Source: CAZAGD01 sp049699975
GTDB lineage: Bacteria > Desulfobacterota > SM23-61
DNA length: 10,870 nucleotides
Assembly (NCBI GenBank): GCA_049699975.1
Contig: JBNAWB010000123.1
Location: 1-10,870, forward strand
Direction: 5' to 3'
Below are positions 1-6,013 of this stretch, in pieces (position 1 is the first letter of the stretch; the number at the start of each line of letters is the position of its first letter). Below the pieces are notes generated by a model that saw only the letters and a program-made list of their open reading frames with translations, had not been told where the DNA came from and ran no database searches. A program made the translations under genes and the position numbers.

Positions 1-86
1 TGGCCTGCCTCGGGCACTTACAAAAATAAAAATTCCTCTAATAATCTCACCCTTCCGTGATGGATTACAGGGCTCGTAAATATTTA

Positions 87-116
87 TTGGACTATCTAAG
101 ACAATTTCGATAAAAT
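87..116 (+). promoter_or_regulatory. Candidate weak promoter of the dehydratase-type operon
   Basis: A TAAAAT -10-like hexamer (111-116) lies 18 bases after TTGGAC (87-92), which matches the -35 consensus in only its first three bases. The -10 element ends 27 bases before the ATG at 144. The region upstream of 144 is AT-rich and has no clear gene. This is the only plausible sigma-70-like pair seen near the operon start, and the -35 is poor, so the operon could instead be driven from outside the window. Confidence 0.3.
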
Positions 117-143
117 AACTCCAAATAAAAAAGGTTCCCGGAA

Positions 144-1277
144 ATGGAAAACACTTCCCTAATAAATTTTTTCCGCCAGGTAGCTCAAAATCCTTATGCC
201 TATCTTCAAGAATGGCCAGCCAAGACAGGGGCCCGCCTCTTAGGTTACTTCTGCATAAATACGCCGGAGGAAATTATCCACGCGGCGGGCTTCCTGCCCG
301 TACGTATTACGGGATCAGAAGAAAATCTTTCTTTAGCTGCGCGCCACTTACCAAGTTATTGTTGCTCCCTTGTCCAAAGCACCTTAGAAGCAGCTCTGCG
401 TGGAAAATTATCTTTCTTGACCGGCACGGTATTTCCCCATACTTGTGATTCCATCCAACGTTTATCCGATATTTGGGCCATGAATATATCTTTTCCTTTT
501 CACTGGGATATAGTTCTGCCGGTGAAACTTCATACCCTCAGCGCCCGCACTTACCTCATCCAGGAGCTGCAACGTTTTAAAAAAGGCCTGGAAGAATTTA
601 GCGGACGGTTCATAAAAGATGAAGATTTAAAAAGTTCTTTCCATCTTTTTAATAGTATTCGCTCTTTGCTAAGAAAATTGGCCATTACCCAAATAGGCGG
701 CGATTATTCGTTGGCGGCCAAAGATTTTTACACCTTCCTGAAAGTCTCGGCGATTATGGACCGAGAAGAATTTTTGGTTCAGTTGCAAAATTTTATGGCC
801 CAAAAAGAGCATGACAAATATAGGAAAGAAGCCGCTACTCCCTTATTTTTAGTGGGGAGTATTTGTGATCACTTTGCTCTCTTCGATTTATTTAATAATT
901 GTGGGGCCCAAATTGTCGGCGACGATCTTTGTTCAGGCTGGAGGTATATAAGTGTTGATGTTTCTCTAAGCGGGGATCCCTTAGAAGCCTTAGCTGAGCG
1001 GTTGCGCCAACGGCCGCCTTGTCCCTGCAAATATAATCCCGCGTTTGATCGGGCTGCCGAACTGCTCGCCCGCATCAAAGCTTCCTCGGCCAAAGGGGTA
1101 GTCTTTTTGTTGTCAAAGTTTTGTGATCCTCATGCCTTTGACTATCCTTATTTAAAAGATAAATTGAGGTCAGAAGATATTCCCCATTTACTTCTGGAAA
1201 TTGAACCAGGTACTTTTTCTTGGGGAGGATTAGAAACCCGTCTCCGAGCGTTTGTGGAAGCATTAAGGGAAATTTAA
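144..1277 (+). CDS. 2-hydroxyacyl-CoA dehydratase / benzoyl-CoA reductase family subunit (HgdB/BcrC-like)
   Basis: A 377-aa protein of the HgdB/BcrB/BcrC superfamily. These oxygen-sensitive cytoplasmic iron-sulfur subunits do radical chemistry on CoA thioesters (2-hydroxyacyl-CoA dehydration or aromatic ring reduction) after ATP-driven electron injection by an ASKHA activator. Seen here: the N-terminal family block GYFCINTPEEIIHAAG (34-49), Cys73-Cys74, Cys101 in HTCDS, DDLCSGW (260-266) and the characteristic KFCDPHAFDYP (325-335). Cys74, Cys101 and Cys327 are likely [4Fe-4S] ligands (inferred from family position). A CPC pair lies at 293-295. Length fits HgdB/BcrC (about 375-390 aa). An in-frame stop lies at 126-128, so ATG 144 is the first start; only a weak AGG (132-134) precedes it. 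The substrate cannot be told. It pairs with the next gene as a likely heterodimer. A double-cubane-cluster reductase-like role is an alternative. Confidence 0.9.
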   Translation: MENTSLINFFRQVAQNPYAYLQEWPAKTGARLLGYFCINTPEEIIHAAGFLPVRITGSEENLSLAARHLPSYCCSLVQSTLEAALRGKLSFLTGTVFPHTCDSIQRLSDIWAMNISFPFHWDIVLPVKLHTLSARTYLIQELQRFKKGLEEFSGRFIKDEDLKSSFHLFNSIRSLLRKLAITQIGGDYSLAAKDFYTFLKVSAIMDREEFLVQLQNFMAQKEHDKYRKEAATPLFLVGSICDHFALFDLFNNCGAQIVGDDLCSGWRYISVDVSLSGDPLEALAERLRQRPPCPCKYNPAFDRAAELLARIKASSAKGVVFLLSKFCDPHAFDYPYLKDKLRSEDIPHLLLEIEPGTFSWGGLETRLRAFVEALREI

Positions 1278-1329
1278 GCTGCTCATGGCTTAAGGAGATT
1301 TGATCATCTTTGGACAAAGTGAGGCGTAG

Positions 1330-2562
1330 ATGGCCGAAGACAAAGCAAAGAAAGTTCCCCGTCTGCGAACTACCCAAAAAATGAAAGAATTAATGACCCG
1401 CTACTATTTAGAAGCTAAGCTGGCTGAAGGGTCAGAAAAAAAGATCGCCTGGATTACCAGCGGGGGCCCAGTAGAGTTCCTTATTGCCGCGGACATTATT
1501 CCTATTTATCCGGAGAATCATGGAACTATGTTGGGTGCTTCGCGCATGTCCGTAGAACTTTGCGAAGTAGCCGAAGGTTTAGGATATTCCCGTGATCTGT
1601 GTTCCTATGCCCGCGGGGATATCGGTTCCGTAATTACCAAAAAAAGTCCCATCGGTGGCCTGCCCAAGCCAGACTTCCTTTTAGCTTGTAACAACATCTG
1701 CGGTACTGTTTTAAAATGGTATCAATTTTTGAGCCGCTATTTCGAAGTCCCCCTTTTTCTATTGGATACACCCTTTGTCCATCACCGCATCGTCCCGGAA
1801 AGTTTAGAATATGTGCGGCACCAATTCCAGGAACTCATCGATTTTATAGAAACCATCACGGGACAAAAGTTCTCCTTTTCTCGTTTAGAAGAAGTAGTGC
1901 ATCTCTCCGCTCAATCTGCCTTACTTTGGAAAGAAGTCCTCAGCCAAGGCACCCATCGGCCGGCACCTATGAGTTGTTTCGATGCCTTCATCAATATGGC
2001 GCCTATTGTTACTCTGCGGGGGAAAAAAGAAGTGGTTCATTTTTATGAGGAAATGAAAAGAGAGTTGCAAGAACGTATCGCTCAAGGCGTGGGGGCAGTG
2101 CCGGAAGAAAGATTTCGCCTTCTCTGGGATAACATCCCCATTTGGTATAAAATGCGGGAGCTGGCTGAGCTTTTTGCCTCTTACGGCGCTTGCTTAGTGG
2201 CCGATACTTATACGAACGCTTGGGTCTTTGAAGGCCTGGAAACCGCTGACCCATTAGCGGGCTTGGCCCTTGCCTATACCACTGCTTATTTAAACATCAG
2301 TCTCGACTTAATGGTCGAAAGAATCATTGAACTCAGCGAACGTTTTCAGGTAGACGGTTTAATTATCCATTCCAACCGCAGTTGTAAACCTTATTCTCTG
2401 GGACAATACGACCTTCTGCGCCTAATCCAGGACCGGCAGGGAATTCCAGGCTTAGTGATCGAAGCAGACATGACCGATGCCCGCGCCTACGCTGATGGGC
2501 AGATAAAAACCCGCATCGAAGCTTTTATGGAAACCTTAGCAAATCGCCAAAAAAATAGCTAA
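1330..2562 (+). CDS. 2-hydroxyacyl-CoA dehydratase / benzoyl-CoA reductase family subunit (BcrB-like)
   Basis: A 410-aa second HgdB/BcrB-superfamily subunit, clearly different from the upstream one and so its probable heterodimer partner. Seen here: CSYARGD (91-97), LLACNNICGTVLKWYQ (117-132) followed by PLFLLDTPF (141-149), LWDNIPIWYKM (265-275), and HSNRSCKPYSLGQYD (347-361). Cys91, Cys120 or Cys124, and Cys352 are the likely [4Fe-4S] ligands (inference). These blocks resemble BcrB of class I benzoyl-CoA reductase more than HgdA, and the length is near BcrB. Residues 375-395 (LVIEADMTDARAY) form the usual C-terminal family block. ATG 1330 has GTGAGG (1319-1324) five bases upstream and an in-frame TAG directly before it, which fixes the start. 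The gap to the first gene is 52 bases. No activator ATPase lies nearby, so one must be encoded elsewhere or just upstream of the window. Confidence 0.89.
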   Translation: MAEDKAKKVPRLRTTQKMKELMTRYYLEAKLAEGSEKKIAWITSGGPVEFLIAADIIPIYPENHGTMLGASRMSVELCEVAEGLGYSRDLCSYARGDIGSVITKKSPIGGLPKPDFLLACNNICGTVLKWYQFLSRYFEVPLFLLDTPFVHHRIVPESLEYVRHQFQELIDFIETITGQKFSFSRLEEVVHLSAQSALLWKEVLSQGTHRPAPMSCFDAFINMAPIVTLRGKKEVVHFYEEMKRELQERIAQGVGAVPEERFRLLWDNIPIWYKMRELAELFASYGACLVADTYTNAWVFEGLETADPLAGLALAYTTAYLNISLDLMVERIIELSERFQVDGLIIHSNRSCKPYSLGQYDLLRLIQDRQGIPGLVIEADMTDARAYADGQIKTRIEAFMETLANRQKNS

Positions 2563-2568
2563 AGATAA

Positions 2569-2856
2569 ATGAGTGAAAAATATCTTACTTTACGGCAAGA
2601 GATAGCTAAAGCCTTAGCAGACCAACCTCGCGGATTGCGGGAAATTTCCAAAATCTTCCGCCTGGGCGAGAAAGAAGTTTTGGAGCACCTGCAACATATA
2701 GCCAAATCTGCCAAAATCGTCATGGAACCTGCTTTTTGTCAAAAGTGTGGGTTTATCTTTAAAAAAAGAGAGCGCCTAAGCACGCCAAGCCGTTGCCCTA
2801 TGTGTCGCAGCGAATTTATTTGTCCCCCGCGCTACCAATTATCTGGGCGTAAATAA
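2569..2856 (+). CDS. Small HTH plus zinc-ribbon protein (COG3357-type predicted transcriptional regulator)
   Basis: A 95-aa protein in two parts. Residues 5-50 look like a winged helix-turn-helix: IAKALADQPRGLREIS then a second helix GEKEVLEHLQHIAKSA. Residues 55-90 form a zinc ribbon with Cys57-x2-Cys60 and Cys76-x2-Cys79, plus an extra Cys85. This layout matches the family of predicted regulators with an HTH fused to a Zn ribbon (COG3357, from memory). It starts six bases after the stop of the BcrB-like gene, has no clear ribosome binding site of its own, and is probably translated by re-initiation. Its place at the end of the operon suggests an autoregulator or a small accessory factor for the two iron-sulfur subunits. 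DNA binding is not shown; the zinc ribbon could also mediate protein contacts. It ends four bases from the stop of the convergent selenoprotein gene. Confidence 0.75.
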   Translation: MSEKYLTLRQEIAKALADQPRGLREISKIFRLGEKEVLEHLQHIAKSAKIVMEPAFCQKCGFIFKKRERLSTPSRCPMCRSEFICPPRYQLSGRK

Positions 2857-2860
2857 TTTT

Positions 2861-3322
2861 TCAAAACTTATCTAAAATTTCGGCCAGCAGACGGGCCGTG
2901 TCGCCGACCAAACGCGCGCACTCGTGGATTTTTTCGCCCTGATAAAAATTCTTCACTTCTTCTCTATTTTGCCAGTCAACTTGGGCGATCTGCCGGCAAT
3001 CAATTCCGGGATGATTGCGGACCACTTCTTCCCGAAAGCGTCGATAAAGTTCCTGGGCTGAGGACCATAATCGCCTATCTTCTTTTTCTTCTTCTTTGGC
3101 CCGGCTAAATTTTAAACCCAAGACAGCTATGGCCCCCACTAAAGCTCCGCACACTTCGCCGTTGCCTCCCAAACCACCTCCAAATGCCCCCATGGCTCTT
3201 AAAACTTCTGGTTCGCCTCTACCCAATTTTTCCTGCCCAACTGCAAGAACCGCTTGGCTTCAGTGAAACCTTTTCAATAACATCTGCCTTGCTTTTTCCG
3301 CCATTTCCTCTGCCCTAATCAT
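2861..3322 (-). CDS. C_GCAxxG_C_C family redox selenoprotein (Sec21 encoded by TGA)
   Basis: Reading from ATG 3322 through the in-frame TGA at 3262-3260 gives 153 aa. The family (about 140-150 aa, putative redox-active) has four conserved cysteine positions. Here they are Sec21 in HUSQAVLA (family: NC-AQAV), Cys58 in CGALVG (the CGAxxG motif, after a glycine-rich GAFGGGLGGNGE), Cys109 in DCRQI and Cys135 in ECARLV. The residues before the TGA (AEEMAEKARQMLLKRFH) fit the family's N-terminal helix, so both sides of the TGA are one protein. AGGAG (3333-3329) lies six to seven bases before the ATG. A SECIS-like hairpin follows the TGA. The real stop is also TGA (2863-2861), with no hairpin after it. 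The gene begins 25 bases after the acyl-CoA synthetase alpha gene on the same strand, probably in one operon. Without recoding the product would be a 20-aa fragment. Its redox partner is unknown. Confidence 0.86.
3230..3249 (-). promoter_or_regulatory. Bacterial SECIS element directing Sec insertion
   Basis: In the mRNA the TGA is followed by a 10-base spacer, then TTCTTGC-AGTTGG-GCAGGAA: a 7-bp stem (six Watson-Crick pairs and one G-U) with a 6-base loop. The loop begins 17 bases after the TGA, inside the roughly 16-37 base range reported for bacterial SECIS elements. It carries G at loop position 2 and GU at positions 2-3, as SelB recognition needs. Layout and bases resemble the E. coli fdhF element as I remember it (a UUGCAG segment entering a six-base loop about 18 bases after the UGA). 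No comparable hairpin follows the terminal TGA of the same gene. Folding energy was not computed. Confidence 0.8.
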
Positions 3323-3328
3323 CTTCTT

Positions 3329-3333
3329 CTCCT
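3329..3333 (-). promoter_or_regulatory. Ribosome binding site fixing the selenoprotein start
   Basis: AGGAG sits six bases upstream of ATG 3322 in the short gap after the acyl-CoA synthetase alpha gene. It selects a start that lies before the in-frame TGA, so ribosomes meet the TGA as codon 21. This supports real recoding over initiation at the internal TTG 3226. Confidence 0.7.
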
Positions 3334-3347
3334 CGTTTTAAATTCTT

Positions 3348-4733
3348 TTAAACGTGTCTCCTTAAACAAGCATACTGCCTCAGGCGGCTAAAAACGCGCA
3401 CTGCCCTTTCGGGGAAATCGAAACAAGGAAAACCATTTTCTTCTAAAAAATCCTGACAAGTTTCTATTTCCTGTTTTGCTCCTAACAAAGAGAAAAATAT
3501 GGGTTTACCAAGTCTGCCCTTGAGATATTCGACGACTTGACCATAGGCTTCTGCCTCAGGATTGGCAAAAGAGATAAATATTATCCCATCTACCTCTGGA
3601 TCATCTAATAAAGCCTTTAAGATTTCCAAAGAAGTTTTCTCAAAACCATGGGCTAACATGTCCGGGAAAAGGTCCACGGGATTTTGGGCTTTAGAAGGCG
3701 TGGCAATTACTTGAGCAATTTTCTCTTTGGTTGCGGGATTAAAATGCGCCATCTTCAGCTTAGCTTCGACAGCCGCATCTATCGTCATAATGGCCTGGGC
3801 CCCACTATAAGTTACTATGGCTAAGCGGTCTCCCTTAGGTAAAGGCAGGAAGCGGAACCCCTTAAGAGTAAAGATAAACTCATCAATACTCAGGAGCCGC
3901 AACAAGCCTGCTTGTTTAATCGCTCCGGCAAAAATAGCATCCTCTCCTGCTAAACTGGCTGTATGGGTGGCCATTGCTTTGGCCCCTTCTAGAGTTCTTC
4001 CTCCTTTTAAAATTAGGATAGGCTTTTTTAAAGCACCTTGACGGGCTACTTGTAAAAATTTACGCCCATTCCGCACGTCTTCCAGGTACATGCCGATTAG
4101 GCTTGTTTGTTCATCTTCGAGCAGGTAAGTTAAAGCTTCTGTTTCCTCCACATCTACTTTATTGCCCAGCCCGATTCCTTTGGATAAGTTCAATCCTTTA
4201 AGAGAACTAAGGTAGCGTAATAGGGCTCCGATGAAAATCCCCGACTGAGCAATAAACCCAATTGCTCCAGGTTGAAGCATCCGGGAATTAGCAAAATATG
4301 AAGTAGTTAAACCTGTAGCGGTGTTGACTAATCCTAAAGTATTCGGCCCAAACCCTCTCATTCCTGACGCCCGCAGAATAGAATTTACTTCTTCCTGGAT
4401 CTTTTTCCCCTCTGGTCCGGTTTCAGCGAACCCTTCCGCCGAAATTACTACCCCTTTTACCCCCTTCAGGGCGCATTCTCGCAGGGCCTCCGGAACAAAA
4501 GCTGGGCGGATATGCAAAACAGCTAAATCAACAGGAAAAGGTACGTCGGCCAAACGGCGATAAAGAGGAGTCTCAAAAATTTCTCCTCCCTGAGGATTAA
4601 CTCCCGCAACTTGACCGGTAAACCCTACCCGCTTTAAAACTCTTAACAATTGAGCACCCGGTTTCTTTGGATCTCGGGAAGCGCCTATTACGGCTATACC
4701 TTGCGCTTCCATAATTTCCCGCAGAGAATACAT
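3348..4733 (-). CDS. Acyl-CoA synthetase (NDP-forming), free-standing alpha subunit
   Basis: A 461-aa protein. It is the alpha half of the ADP-forming acetyl/acyl-CoA synthetase family, which interconverts an acyl-CoA, ADP and phosphate with the free acid, CoA and ATP via a phosphohistidine. Seen here: an N-terminal CoA-binding Rossmann domain with IAVIGASRDPKKPG (13-26), VAGVNPQGG (42-50) and GPNTLGLVN (129-137); a succinyl-CoA-synthetase-like middle with FIAQSG (160-165); the catalytic histidine in ATHTASLAGED (255-265), His257; and a third flavodoxin-like domain to the end. I chose ATG 4733 over ATG 4781: it has AGAAGGA just upstream, while the longer start has no ribosome binding site and adds a non-conserved 16-residue tail. 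From 4733 the histidine is residue 257, the same number I recall for the archaeal enzyme. The ATP-grasp beta subunit is absent, so a partner elsewhere is needed. The selenoprotein follows after 25 bases. Confidence 0.91.
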   Translation of the reverse strand: MYSLREIMEAQGIAVIGASRDPKKPGAQLLRVLKRVGFTGQVAGVNPQGGEIFETPLYRRLADVPFPVDLAVLHIRPAFVPEALRECALKGVKGVVISAEGFAETGPEGKKIQEEVNSILRASGMRGFGPNTLGLVNTATGLTTSYFANSRMLQPGAIGFIAQSGIFIGALLRYLSSLKGLNLSKGIGLGNKVDVEETEALTYLLEDEQTSLIGMYLEDVRNGRKFLQVARQGALKKPILILKGGRTLEGAKAMATHTASLAGEDAIFAGAIKQAGLLRLLSIDEFIFTLKGFRFLPLPKGDRLAIVTYSGAQAIMTIDAAVEAKLKMAHFNPATKEKIAQVIATPSKAQNPVDLFPDMLAHGFEKTSLEILKALLDDPEVDGIIFISFANPEAEAYGQVVEYLKGRLGKPIFFSLLGAKQEIETCQDFLEENGFPCFDFPERAVRVFSRLRQYACLRRHV

Positions 4734-4797
4734 TATTCCTTCTCTTTCTGGCCGCTGATGATTTCTTGAATAAAATAGCATATTTCTGCTGCAAAAA

Positions 4798-4811
4798 AAA
4801 TTTTAAAATTT
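4798..4811. promoter_or_regulatory. 14-bp AT-only palindrome upstream of the acyl-CoA synthetase alpha gene
   Basis: AAATTTTAAAATTT is a perfect 14-bp palindrome 65 bases upstream of ATG 4733, in the 221-base gap between the DUF4388 gene and the acyl-CoA synthetase gene. It could be part of a separate promoter or an operator for the two-gene synthetase-selenoprotein operon. I see no convincing -35/-10 pair or U-tailed terminator in the gap (4734-4954). In so AT-rich a stretch such a palindrome can arise by chance. Confidence 0.25.
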
Positions 4812-4954
4812 GGGGCTCCCTACTCCCGCCGAAGTTACGAAAATTGGGGCCAAGAGAAAAGGCAATATGCGGGGCGGCAATTTTCCCTTCCTTTGCCAAA
4901 AGCAAAAAGCTAATTCATCAATAACTCGATTCTCGGGAAATAGGCCAGGAAAAA

Positions 4955-6013
4955 TTAAGGGGGAGGTAGAAGTCTTTTCTTTACCAACTCGGTTAAGTCT
5001 TGGGGAAGGCGATCTTCTTCTAAAACGAATACCTCTCTTGCCCTCATTATTCGGTCTTTATTTATGGCCGAGATGTAGATTTGAGTTATCTCTTTCATCT
5101 TTTCTTCGGCCGGGTTCGCCGGGAAGTTGAGACTGCGATTATTTAATATATGGCTAATTAAAAATAATACCCAGCCCAAACACAATAAATAAATTATCCC
5201 CTTGGCCAAGTAACCGCCCCAAATGGGTCTTTTTTTCTTTTCTTTTTCCCCCGTGGCGATGGGTTCTATAAGGCCAGCATCCATGAGATCGACGAGGTTT
5301 TTGCAAGTATCAAATTCTCCGATGAAGCTTAGGTCAATAATTTCATTTATGGTGCGCACCCCGTTGACCAATTCATAGATTACTTCCATCTGAAAACTAC
5401 GCCGTTTCTCCCATGGTGTTCCTACTAACACATCCAATGTAGCCAAGGGGTTCACTTTCTGGAAGATTATATTAAAAGAAGGCAACCGTTTGGCCAAAAG
5501 GGGCCATTCATCTATCATTCTTAAAATGTCCAAGAGCAGGTATTCGGTATTTAAAGGTTCGATAAGCGTGTGATCAAAATAAACTTCCTGGGCGATAAAA
5601 TGAAATTTACCTCGCGGCCATTTAAAAAGATTGTAAATAGTCTCCAAAATAAGTAAACGCAGCACAGCTGCTAAATCTTCCCGCCGAATCAGCTCATTCT
5701 TTAGCAAGACTTGTTCAATGCTAATTAGTTCTTCTTGGTGTTGGGCATAAGCTTTCTTCCAGTTATCCGGGGTAAGCAAACCGCCGTTAATCAATCTTTT
5801 AGCCAAAGAAGTTTCCGGCCCATTTTCTCCGGGGAACAAAGTTCCCACAATGAATCCTTTGTCAAAAAGAATTTGGACCGCCTCCTGCTTTTCTCCCTGG
5901 ATGGTAAGTATGCCTGTCTTTTGTTGCTGGCCCAAGATTTGCAGAAGTTCTGCCAACCCAAAATCTTTTAAGGAGCCGGTCAAGCTTGCTTCTTTAACTT
6001 CCACTCTTGCCAA
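4955..6013 (-). CDS. DUF4388 (PATAN) domain protein with one membrane anchor
   Basis: A 352-aa protein starting at TTG 6013, chosen because GAGAGG lies five bases upstream. Residues 8-60 are a DUF4388/PATAN start: SLTGSLKDFGLAELLQIL, then KTGILTI, then FDKGFIVGTLF. A helical part follows to about 175, with the family-typical LETIYNLFKWPRGKFHF (123-139). Residues 205-250 look like a small winged-helix-like segment (IYELVNGVRTINEIIDLS). A single membrane helix lies at about 268-290 after a lysine-rich stretch, placing the first 260 residues in the cytoplasm. The 60-residue tail would be extracytoplasmic and ends VFVLEEDRLPQDLTELVKKR plus LLPPP, recalling a pseudopilin C-terminus. PATAN proteins are protein-protein adaptors; in Synechocystis, PATAN response regulators contact the pilus motor PilB1. 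It overlaps the upstream TPR membrane gene by 20 bases, so it likely works in the same complex as the GTPase. Confidence 0.82.
   Translation of the reverse strand: MARVEVKEASLTGSLKDFGLAELLQILGQQQKTGILTIQGEKQEAVQILFDKGFIVGTLFPGENGPETSLAKRLINGGLLTPDNWKKAYAQHQEELISIEQVLLKNELIRREDLAAVLRLLILETIYNLFKWPRGKFHFIAQEVYFDHTLIEPLNTEYLLLDILRMIDEWPLLAKRLPSFNIIFQKVNPLATLDVLVGTPWEKRRSFQMEVIYELVNGVRTINEIIDLSFIGEFDTCKNLVDLMDAGLIEPIATGEKEKKKRPIWGGYLAKGIIYLLCLGWVLFLISHILNNRSLNFPANPAEEKMKEITQIYISAINKDRIMRAREVFVLEEDRLPQDLTELVKKRLLPPP

Noticed and set aside
1..78. Possible end of an upstream gene (frame 2 open to TAA 77-79; frame 1 open to TGA 58-60)
   Set aside because: About 25 codons at the window edge with no recognisable motif; an open stretch this short is expected by chance.
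1292..1326. AAGGAG (1292-1297) that could drive a tiny leader ORF before the BcrB-like gene
   Set aside because: The nearest TTG is only two bases away and no ATG or GTG lies at a normal distance. The BcrB-like gene has its own GAGG.
2861..2863. Terminal TGA as a second Sec codon
   Set aside because: No SECIS-like hairpin is seen in the following 40 bases; extension would add only 14 residues into the opposite gene, and the protein already has family length.
2861..3226. A 121-aa gene beginning at TTG 3226, with AGGA four bases upstream
   Set aside because: It would lack the first conserved redox position. The AGGA is part of the SECIS 3' arm, and family-like sequence continues upstream to ATG 3322 with a better ribosome binding site.
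3260..3262. TGA as a disabling nonsense mutation (pseudogene)
   Set aside because: The frame is intact on both sides, the TGA sits at a catalytic Cys position and a SECIS-like hairpin follows. A chance mutation would rarely meet all three. It stays the main alternative until selB/selC are shown in the genome.
4734..4781. Longer start of the acyl-CoA synthetase alpha subunit at ATG 4781
   Set aside because: No ribosome binding site upstream, and the 16 added residues do not look like the family's N-terminus.
4734..4954. Terminator in the gap after the DUF4388 gene
   Set aside because: GGCAA and TTGCC repeats can pair, but the loop is long and the close pair is not followed by a U-tract. Not convincing.
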